NCBI GenBank assembly: GCA_031282605.1
Contig: JAITDK010000191.1
Coordinates: 1-12,820 of the forward strand
DNA from: Oscillospiraceae bacterium
GTDB taxonomy: Bacteria > Bacillota > Clostridia > Christensenellales > Aristaeellaceae
DNA: 12,820 nucleotides
Direction: 5' to 3'
Shown: in pieces, positions 7,994-12,820 of the stretch
How the letters are laid out: every line of letters starts with the position of its first letter
Position numbering within the stretch: the stretch's first letter is position 1
Position numbers and translations under genes: made by a program
Notes under the pieces: model-generated
Database searches by the model: none
The model's input: only the letters and a program-made list of their open reading frames with translations
Told to the model about the DNA's origin: nothing

Positions 7994-8337
7994 TGAAAAT
8001 TAAGCATCCTAATCTCGCGAATCGGTTCGCTGCCCAGATGGAGCGAGCCGTCTTTGCCTACCTGAACGACAGGTTTCGCCGAGATCCCTGTCATCTGCTT
8101 AGGGTATGACGCTTGAATGACCTGGTAGGCGCCCGGTTTGAGCGGCGCGAATGCCGCGCGTCCTTCCTCATCGGAACGCGCGGCTGCGACGCGCCGCCCA
8201 TCCTGGTGCAGCTCCACCTGAACGGCGGGGATTCCGTCGCCGGTCTCTGCGTCCAATACTCGGAGATCAAGCCGCCGTTCTCGTCTTGACTTCGACGAGG
8301 GATCGGCGGAGCTGTCCGAGGGGTTCTGATGCGGCAT
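7981..8337 (-). CDS. Small SpaA/CnaB-like (prealbumin-fold) protein without signal peptide
   Basis: A 118-residue protein with a clear GGGAGGG ribosome site 7-8 nt before the ATG at 8337. Residues 1-21 are polar and Ser/Pro/Arg-rich and likely disordered. Residues about 22-115 look like a single SpaA/CnaB or carboxypeptidase-regulatory-type beta-sandwich: LDLRVLDAETGDGIPAVQVEL, then SDEEGRAAFAPLKPGAYQVI, the usual strand and G-x-Y pattern. There is no signal peptide, transmembrane helix or sortase motif, which is unusual for this fold, as most copies sit on surface proteins. The Lys that forms the internal isopeptide bond in many CnaB domains is not evident in the first strand. It is downstream of, and co-oriented with, the beta-propeller gene. 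The fold call is fairly confident; the function is unknown, with an outer spore layer role inferred from context. Confidence 0.72.
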   Translation of the reverse strand: MPHQNPSDSSADPSSKSRRERRLDLRVLDAETGDGIPAVQVELHQDGRRVAAARSDEEGRAAFAPLKPGAYQVIQASYPKQMTGISAKPVVQVGKDGSLHLGSEPIREIRMLNFHLRH

Positions 8338-8364
8338 TGATTAACCCTCCCAACGAAAGAAGGT

Positions 8365-8428
8365 TATACTGCTTGACACATAAAATCCATCGCGAATCCG
8401 CCGCGGATTTCACGCGTCAAGCAGTATA
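8365..8428. repeat. 13-bp perfect inverted repeat with nested inner hairpin
   Basis: TATACTGCTTGAC (8365-8377) is the exact reverse complement of GTCAAGCAGTATA (8416-8428), with 38 bp between. Inside, CGCG-AATCCG (8391-8400) faces CGGATT-TCA-CGCG (8404-8416), giving a second stem-loop with a CCG loop. An AGTATA copy at 8423-8428 is repeated at 8430-8435. The element fills most of the gap between the two minus-strand genes. It could be a terminator for the upstream gene, a structured 5' leader or operator for the downstream one, or a remnant of a small mobile element; no T tract follows it on the minus strand. Confidence 0.75.
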
Positions 8429-8477
8429 CAGTATATTATTACGCGTTAGAGCAAGCTTAGGTGTATGCAATTATGAA

Positions 8478-9350
8478 TCATAGGCAAGTGAGGCCAGACG
8501 GCTCGCCCTTGCGGATTACGCTCATCAGCGTTGGCTGAAAACAATCTACCACGCCAACCCTGCCCGTCAGACGATCCATATAGCACGCCAACCGTCCGAT
8601 CGGCGTTATGTTGTCCGGCAAACCCTGCACGATCATTCGCCAGCGCGTTTCGCGGTGCTGCAGGTTCAGCAATGTAATCGTGTTCAAGTGACCGACCAGC
8701 AGACCGTTCATGCCCATCGTCATGCAGGACGGCATACCGGGCAGTTCCCATATCGGTTCATAGCCGCCGTGATGTTCGGGTATGATTCCCACTACGGAGA
8801 ACGGCTCATAGTCGGCGCTCTCCGCGAGCGTTACCAATCCGTCCGCCGCGAAGAACGCCCCGACCGCCGTACCGTCGACGGGGTATTCGGCCTGCGTCTC
8901 GAATGTATCGGCGTCCAGCACTATCACACTGCCCGACGCCCCGCCGGCGACGACCAGCCGCCTTCCTGATCGATCCATCCGCATATCCCTTGGACTCACC
9001 CCTACGGGCGCGCTCATTAGCCATTCGCCGGTTTCGGCGTCTATCATCAATACCGTGTCCGCGCCGCTTAGCAGCGCGTACAGCCGCGTTTCGTCATACG
9101 ACAGGAACATACGCTCCACGTCCGCGCCGGCCGCGTACTCGCGATCGGCCGTGAAATCGGCCAGGTTAAGCCGCAGTATGCTCGGCTCCGAATCGCCCGG
9201 CATTACGGCGCAATAAAGGAACCCGCCCCGCGCGTACAGGCAGCCGGGACTGGCGTCCAGTCTCACTGAATGCATCTGCGTCAGATCCACCGGCGTATGT
9301 GCGGATAGCAGGCCGCTCGCCGCGTCCGATATCATTACCCGTCCTTGCAT
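8478..9350 (-). CDS. YncE-like beta-propeller protein, probably cytosolic
   Basis: The start at 9350 is chosen because GGGGGGAGCGG lies 6-9 nt upstream on the minus strand and the repeat pattern begins just after; the frame is open further upstream but reads as Arg/Asp/Gly low complexity. The resulting 290-residue protein contains several blade-like repeats, the clearest at about 78-150: MFLSYDETRLYALLSGADTV, IDAETGEWLMSAPVGVSPRD, RSGRRLVVAGGASGSVIVLD. The pattern of substrate-free loops with DxxTxE turns resembles YncE/lactonase-type seven-bladed propellers, although only about five to six blades are evident here. There is no signal peptide. Such propellers generally act as binding or scaffold proteins. 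It is divergent from the Cys-rich genes, with a shared 269-bp control region, and is upstream of the SpaA-like gene. The fold is likely; the role is unknown. Confidence 0.75.
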   Translation of the reverse strand: MQGRVMISDAASGLLSAHTPVDLTQMHSVRLDASPGCLYARGGFLYCAVMPGDSEPSILRLNLADFTADREYAAGADVERMFLSYDETRLYALLSGADTVLMIDAETGEWLMSAPVGVSPRDMRMDRSGRRLVVAGGASGSVIVLDADTFETQAEYPVDGTAVGAFFAADGLVTLAESADYEPFSVVGIIPEHHGGYEPIWELPGMPSCMTMGMNGLLVGHLNTITLLNLQHRETRWRMIVQGLPDNITPIGRLACYMDRLTGRVGVVDCFQPTLMSVIRKGEPSGLTCL

Positions 9351-9381
9351 GATACATCCGCTCCCCCCGGTTGATTTGCTG

Positions 9382-9409
9382 TATCTTATGCCCCGGTCGG
9401 GCGCGAGGT
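9382..9409 (-). promoter_or_regulatory. Candidate sigma-K-type promoter of the beta-propeller gene
   Basis: On the minus strand CATAAGATA (9390 to 9382) fits the Bacillus sigma-K -10 consensus CATANNNTA. AC lies at 9409-9408, 17 bp upstream, matching the short -35. Transcription would start about 24 nt before the ATG, just leaving room for the ribosome site. The motif has little information content, so the call rests on position and on the mirror-image copy for the divergent gene. Confidence 0.4.
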
Positions 9410-9431
9410 TCTGCCGGCGAGCGTTACTATC

Positions 9432-9467
9432 TCTCCTGTCTCTCCTGTCTCCCCTATCCCCCCTGTC
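9432..9467. repeat. 9-bp tandem repeat in the divergent intergenic region
   Basis: TCTCCTGTC is present twice in perfect register (9432-9440, 9441-9449), followed by two degenerate copies, TCCCCTATC and CCCCCTGTC, to 9467. The array lies between the two candidate divergent promoters, upstream of both. It may be a simple slippage-generated repeat or hold regulator sites; nothing shows which. Confidence 0.7.
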
Positions 9468-9528
9468 TCGCCGCCCCTGTTGCTGGATAATAGAAGGGCA
9501 AGTCCTCGAATGCATCCCACACATCTGC

Positions 9529-9555
9529 ACACATTTCTCGCGTCGGCATACCGTA
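9529..9555 (+). promoter_or_regulatory. Candidate sigma-K-type promoter of the Cys-rich gene pair
   Basis: CATACCGTA (9547-9555) fits CATANNNTA exactly, and AC at 9529-9530 lies 16 bp upstream. The transcript would begin about 56 nt before the ATG at 9620. The same pattern in reverse orientation precedes the divergent gene. Elsewhere in the region a GATAAT (9486-9491) is seen but lacks a usable -35. Confidence 0.4.
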
Positions 9556-9619
9556 CCAGTAGCGGGCCTATCGCGAAATGCCTGGACAGTCAGAAACTGG
9601 GCGCCGCTGGAGGGAATAC

Positions 9620-10222
9620 ATGGAACCTTTACGAATGGATCCCGACATTTACGGATGGGATCATATGGAAGACGGGATTGAATATCCGACCCAAGAGCGT
9701 GATAACGCCGCGGAATCAAGAGCGGCGACAACTATAACGCCAACCTCGGCCGCCGCGCCGCCCCATCGAGAGCAGGCCGAGGACACCGTCAGCGTCAAGG
9801 CCAAAGCCAGGCAATTGGACGCGTCGGTCGTCGCGCTTGGCGCGAAATCCAAGGCTGGCGGCGTGGACTACGGCATAGATTCCGTGCTGGCCTCGGGGTA
9901 TAACCCCGCCTGCTGTCCCGGATATTTCCCCGGCTATGTGTCGAGCTATCGCAGGCAGGGGCATGCGTGTATGCCGCATTGCCCGCCGGGCTTCCGGTTC
10001 AGCGCGCTGTGGGACGCGTGCATACCAGTCGCTCCCGCGCTGTGTCACGCCTCGCCGTGCGCCGCGCCCGTGATGAGCGGCTGCGGATGCGCCAAGCAAT
10101 ACCCCACGCATCACAAGAACGGTTACGGCACCGTATCGAACTGTTATTATCCCGGCGCGAACTCCACATGCGCGCCAGGATACACCCGCGTGGGTGACAA
10201 ATGTGTATGGACCAAATGGTGA
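9620..10222 (+). CDS. Cys-rich protein with C-x3-CPPG module, candidate spore outer-layer protein
   Basis: The start at 9620 is chosen over an in-frame ATG at 9578 because GGAGGG (9609-9614) lies 5 nt upstream. The 200-residue product has an acidic, disordered-looking first half (residues 1-75, no Cys) and a second half with 12 Cys between residues 98 and 195. Recognisable units are CCPGYFPGY (98-106), CMPHCPPGFRFSALWDAC (117-134; a C-x3-CPPG-x9-C unit), and a C-terminal C-x8-C-x10-C unit with PGANSTC and GDKCVW. The same units recur in the next gene. There is no signal peptide or membrane helix, so the Cys residues would be reduced at synthesis, as for Bacillus spore crust and exosporium Cys-rich proteins that crosslink late. 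I do not recognise a named family. It precedes the next Cys-rich gene by 32 bp and probably shares its mRNA. Confidence 0.78.
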   Translation: MEPLRMDPDIYGWDHMEDGIEYPTQERDNAAESRAATTITPTSAAAPPHREQAEDTVSVKAKARQLDASVVALGAKSKAGGVDYGIDSVLASGYNPACCPGYFPGYVSSYRRQGHACMPHCPPGFRFSALWDACIPVAPALCHASPCAAPVMSGCGCAKQYPTHHKNGYGTVSNCYYPGANSTCAPGYTRVGDKCVWTKW

Positions 10223-10254
10223 TATAAGCAACCTACTGGAAAGGACTGACAATT

Positions 10255-10881
10255 ATGGCGGAACAATTTGGGTTCGGATATGGCTGCGCGCATCGCTGCC
10301 CACCGGGTATGCATTATAGCGATGTGTTCGGCGGCTGCGTATACTCGCGGCGCTGCGACGGCAGCTGCCCGCCCGGTACTGTCGCCAACGATAAAACGCT
10401 CGACTGCGCGCTCGCGCCGGGAGCCAACGGCTCGTGCGCCGATAACGCGTCGTATAACCCCGACGCCAAGGGATGCGTCGTAGAGGAGTTGGTAAAGGAT
10501 CCCGATCAGCCGCAGTACCCGCACTATCCCTGGTTCCCGGGATTCCCATATCCGGGTTATCCGGGCGCTCCCGGCTGTTGGGGCGGTCACTTTGGCGGAT
10601 ATCCATCATTCCCGTTCTGGCAAGGCTGTCGGGGCAAGCAATGCGGCTGCGGCGGATTCACGCCGTTCGGCTACGGCTATGGCGGTTATGGCGGCTATGG
10701 CGGATACGCAGGCTCCATGGGATATGGCAGCCCGGCTGGTTATGGAGGTATGGCGGGTTACGGCGGTATGCAGGGCGGCGGCTTCGCCATGCCCGGGTAC
10801 GGCGCACAGGCGCAAGGCTATGCCTCGACCTCGAATCCTTATCTGAATATCGCCGCGCAAAGCATGGGATACACCAGCTGA
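10255..10881 (+). CDS. Cys-rich, Gly/Tyr-rich protein with two C-x3-CPPG-x9-C modules
   Basis: A 208-residue protein with a GGAAAGGA site 9 nt before the ATG. Residues 11-28 (CAHRCPPGMHYSDVFGGC) and 34-51 (CDGSCPPGTVANDKTLDC) are two copies of the C-x3-CPPG-x9-C unit found once in the preceding gene. Residues 51-75 (C...PGANGSC...KGCV) correspond to the C-terminal unit of that neighbour. Then comes a Tyr/Pro stretch (88-107, PHYPWFPGFPYPGYPGAP), a Cys patch (125-132, CRGKQCGC), and a Gly-Tyr tail with GYGYGGYGGYGGY (139-151) and GYGGMAGYGGMQGGG. There are 12 Cys overall, no signal peptide and no membrane segment. Such composition is typical of self-assembling, disulfide- or dityrosine-crosslinked structural proteins of spore coats; the role here is inferred. 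A hairpin terminates the unit. Confidence 0.78.
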   Translation: MAEQFGFGYGCAHRCPPGMHYSDVFGGCVYSRRCDGSCPPGTVANDKTLDCALAPGANGSCADNASYNPDAKGCVVEELVKDPDQPQYPHYPWFPGFPYPGYPGAPGCWGGHFGGYPSFPFWQGCRGKQCGCGGFTPFGYGYGGYGGYGGYAGSMGYGSPAGYGGMAGYGGMQGGGFAMPGYGAQAQGYASTSNPYLNIAAQSMGYTS

Positions 10882-10895
10882 TCAACTGGAACAAT

Positions 10896-10923
10896 GGGGC
10901 TGCCATGAGAGGCAGCCCCGTTA
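10896..10923 (+). terminator. Hairpin between the Cys-rich genes and the glycosyltransferase gene
   Basis: GGGGCTGCC (10896-10904) pairs perfectly with GGCAGCCCC (10911-10919) around a 6-nt loop, with a short GTTAT tail. The same inner stem, GGGCTGCC/GGCAGCCC, is used after the glycosyltransferase gene. With so few T it may terminate only partly, letting some transcription continue into the next gene. Confidence 0.6.
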
Positions 10924-10960
10924 TGGACTGCAGGGATGGATAGGTTTGGAGGGTTTGTTC

Positions 10961-12658
10961 ATGGGAAACGCGCCTTTTGAGATAAACGCGCCGTTGTATT
11001 CAGACGGCGGCTGGTTTGACGGGGAATCCTATGACGAACCGAACGCGGCGTCGGCCGATACCTCGCCGGCGCAAACCAGCGGGATATCCTCGTCCATGCT
11101 GACGTCCATACTAAACCTGATGTCGTCGCTGGCCAATATGCAGCGCACGGTCAACGGCATATCCGACATAGAGGCGCAGATAGTCGGCGATACGCTCGAG
11201 AGCGGCGAGGTCGATGATTTCCCCGGCATCAACCGCAGTGTAGGCGACGTGATGGATCGCGTCGCGAGGGTCAGCAAGCCGCTGGCCTGTTCGCTGTGCT
11301 GCGTTACGAGTACGCTGGTGCCCGAATGCCTGCGGTCGCAGAGGGATCCGTTCAGCGGATGCGTCCAGACGACGTCGAAAGGCGGCGCGGGCTCAGGGCA
11401 AACTGACGTACAGCCTATCGGCGGCGTCACAGGGACGGGCGAGTCTGCCGCCAGTAATAACAACGCGCGTCTCGCGAGCGCGACGCCGCGAATCATCGAC
11501 GACTCATGCGCCGCCGAAACTCAGGAGCGGATCACGTCGTCCGCCGACGTACTGGCCCGCGCGCTGTATGACGTGGCCGCTATGGGAGGCGACGCGCCGA
11601 GTCCGCTGGATGAGCCGCTCGCCGCGCCCAGGTATGCCGTCGAACGCGCGGTCGATTACGAATCCGGCGATGAATCCGTTTTACGGTCGGAAAGCGAAGA
11701 TGATGCGGTGTTGGTCTCAATAGTGATACCCGCGCCTGATGAGCGAGACAGCGACGGATCGCTTATGCGCCTTGCGCTGAACAGCTGCTACGATCAGACG
11801 ATGTGCGCTATTGAGGTTGTGATGGTGGGCGACGCGTCGTCCGGGTCCGTTGACGTCGCGGTCATGGATGAGTATGCGCGGGCGTACCCACAAACGTTCC
11901 GTATTGTGGACGCGCCCATGGGCGTGAGTCGGGGCGAGGCGCGCAACCGCGGTATTGACGCCGCGAAGGGCGAGTATGTCGCCTTCCTGAACAGCGGCGA
12001 TCAGCTGGATCCGGATTTTTGCGAAAAGATGCATAGAGCGGCTGCGATAAAGAACGCCGACCTGGTAGTGTGCGGCTATATGGAGGACGGAAAGCAGCAT
12101 AAGCGGCGGTTTTCAAGCGATGTGTTGATTGATTCAGCGGAATTAGGCGGCGGATTGCAGCCGCGCGTTACTATCCGATATGCCGCCGAGGGTATGCTGC
12201 TGCGTAAGCGTTTCGTTCAGGATAACGATCTGTATCTGTTGAACGCGGATAACGAGGCGTATGGCCTGGCGTTATGGCCTGCGTACGGATCAAGGATGGC
12301 GTACGTCGCCTTGCCGCTGTATCTGCATGGCTTGCGCGAAGAGTCGGCTTCTGCCGAATCATGTTATGAATCTTGCCGTGATTCGCTGCCTGGATGGGTG
12401 GAGACGGCGCGGGCGTTCTATTCGCGGCTGAGTGTCGTCGACCATCCCGCGCAGAGGGATCGGATGCTGGCGTCCATGGTCGGGTCGCTGATCGAAGCTA
12501 CCGAACAGTGCGGGAGCGACGCGGAAGACGTCGCCGCGATTCGAGAGGCCGCGTTTATGATTGCCGATTTATATCGGCGTATTCAGAGAAATTCCGCCGC
12601 CGTTTGGATACGCTTGCAGCCCAAGGTGCGCGAAGCGCTCAAACGTTTGAGGGAATAA
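10961..12658 (+). CDS. Family-2 glycosyltransferase with unique ~250-residue N-terminal region
   Basis: The start at 10961 is supported by GGAGGG 7 nt upstream; an in-frame TTG lies at 10946. Residues 1-250 are acidic and mostly disordered-looking, with a helix-forming part (44-110), a Cys cluster (LACSLCCVTS 108-117, C123, C134) and a Gly/Ser/Thr linker. Residues 251-355 form a GT-A fold: VSIVIPAP (252-259) at the usual VSVIIPVYN position, VGDASSGS (289-296), GEARNRGIDAAKGEYVAFLNSGD (325-347). The metal-binding DxD is changed to NSGD. The later EDxxF-type motif reads ADNEAYG (429-435), and YLHGLREES (454-462) matches the conserved YxYRxRxxS. Relatives such as CgeD decorate spore surfaces. 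Donor, acceptor and full activity cannot be judged. There is no signal peptide. It follows the Cys-rich genes, suggesting these may be its substrate. Confidence 0.82.
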   Translation: MGNAPFEINAPLYSDGGWFDGESYDEPNAASADTSPAQTSGISSSMLTSILNLMSSLANMQRTVNGISDIEAQIVGDTLESGEVDDFPGINRSVGDVMDRVARVSKPLACSLCCVTSTLVPECLRSQRDPFSGCVQTTSKGGAGSGQTDVQPIGGVTGTGESAASNNNARLASATPRIIDDSCAAETQERITSSADVLARALYDVAAMGGDAPSPLDEPLAAPRYAVERAVDYESGDESVLRSESEDDAVLVSIVIPAPDERDSDGSLMRLALNSCYDQTMCAIEVVMVGDASSGSVDVAVMDEYARAYPQTFRIVDAPMGVSRGEARNRGIDAAKGEYVAFLNSGDQLDPDFCEKMHRAAAIKNADLVVCGYMEDGKQHKRRFSSDVLIDSAELGGGLQPRVTIRYAAEGMLLRKRFVQDNDLYLLNADNEAYGLALWPAYGSRMAYVALPLYLHGLREESASAESCYESCRDSLPGWVETARAFYSRLSVVDHPAQRDRMLASMVGSLIEATEQCGSDAEDVAAIREAAFMIADLYRRIQRNSAAVWIRLQPKVREALKRLRE

Positions 12659-12662
12659 AATT

Positions 12663-12687
12663 GGGCTGCCAATCGGCAGCCCTGTTA
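12663..12687. terminator. Hairpin between convergent genes at the right end
   Basis: GGGCTGCC (12663-12670) pairs with GGCAGCCC (12675-12682), an AATC loop, AAAATT before and TGTTAT after. It lies 4 nt after the glycosyltransferase stop and 28 nt from the stop of the opposing gene, so it can serve both directions. Confidence 0.65.
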
Positions 12688-12710
12688 TCACTATGCATTG
12701 CAATATTCTG

Positions 12711-12820
12711 TCAGCGATCCAACGCGGCCATCATGTCCAGCAACGTATCGAGCGTGTCGCCCGTCAGCGCGCCCGGCCATGTAATCCTGATTATACCGTC
12801 TTTATCGATGAAGTAAGTCA
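12711..12820 (-). CDS. C-terminal end of a thioredoxin-fold (TlpA/redoxin-like) protein, truncated by the window edge
   Basis: Reading the minus strand from the right edge gives 35 residues and a TGA stop at 12713-12711: TYFIDKDGIIRITWPGAL followed by TGDTLDTLLDMMAALDR. The TYFIDKDGxI segment followed by G-x-L and a terminal helix is the usual end of TlpA/ResA/AhpC-TSA-type thioredoxin-fold proteins, just after the cis-Pro. The catalytic CxxC and any signal peptide are outside the window. A thiol-redox enzyme next to Cys-rich protein genes is suggestive but not proof of a link. Confidence 0.7.
   Translation of the reverse strand, partial: TYFIDKDGIIRITWPGALTGDTLDTLLDMMAALDR

Noticed and set aside
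8365..8428. Invertible promoter (phase switch) flanked by the 13-bp inverted repeat
   Set aside because: Only 38 bp separate the arms, too short for usual invertases, no recombinase gene is nearby, and no complete -35/-10 pair lies inside.
9432..9480. CRISPR-like repeat array
   Set aside because: Units are 9 bp and directly adjacent with no spacers.
9351..9731. N-terminal extension of the beta-propeller frame up to 9731, rich in Arg-Asp-Gly
   Set aside because: The extension is produced by a 9-bp tandem repeat, has no propeller-like text, overlaps the divergent Cys-rich gene start, and the strong ribosome site supports 9350.
12394..12816. Plus-strand open frame over the end of the glycosyltransferase and beyond
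   Set aside because: It is out of frame with the glycosyltransferase, runs through the hairpin and over the thioredoxin-like gene, and has no ribosome site.

Overview
The window looks like a chromosomal segment of a moderately GC-rich Clostridia-type (Firmicutes/Bacillota) bacterium, possibly an uncultured gut lineage. The evidence is purine-rich GGAGG-type ribosome binding sites, a solute-binding protein with a GH101/GH129-like hydrolase, an MsmX/UgpC-type sugar ABC ATPase, a PucR/CdaR-type regulator, a CtpA-type S41 protease, and a set of Cys-rich and Gly/Tyr-rich proteins that resemble spore outer-layer proteins. The taxonomic call is inference; no rRNA or tRNA marker is present.

Layout. 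(1) 2-3324, + strand: a 5'-truncated sugar-type solute-binding protein, a hairpin, then a cytosolic TIM-barrel glycosidase resembling GH129/GH101. This reads as the end of a glycan uptake and degradation locus. (2) 3551-3946: a small single-pass membrane protein of unknown function with a C-terminal CxxC...C tail. (3) 4345-5463: an MsmX/UgpC-family ABC ATPase behind a long leader, able in principle to energise the solute-binding-protein transporter. It is followed by a strong hairpin, then a PucR/CdaR-like regulator (5553-6617) and a secreted S41 C-terminal processing protease (6652-7872) with a classical terminator. (4) 7981-9350, - strand: a small SpaA/CnaB-like protein and a YncE-like beta-propeller protein, separated by a striking 13-bp inverted repeat. 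(5) 9620-12658, + strand: two adjacent Cys-rich proteins built from the same C-x3-CPPG-x9-C module, then a family-2 glycosyltransferase with a roughly 250-residue novel N-terminal region. (6) The right edge holds the C-terminal end of a thioredoxin-fold (TlpA/redoxin-like) protein on the - strand.

The most interesting part is 7981-12658. None of the five proteins has a signal peptide, two share a duplicated Cys module, one is a Gly-Gly-Tyr-rich tail protein, and one is a glycosyltransferase. The divergent intergenic region carries a CATANNNTA sequence in the correct orientation in front of each outward-reading gene, with an AC 16-17 bp upstream, matching the Bacillus sigma-K consensus. My working hypothesis is a mother-cell-expressed module for a glycosylated, disulfide-crosslinked outer spore layer, analogous to the Bacillus crust/exosporium Cys-rich proteins and CgeD-type glycosyltransferase but with unrelated building blocks. 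This is inference and has not been tested by any search.
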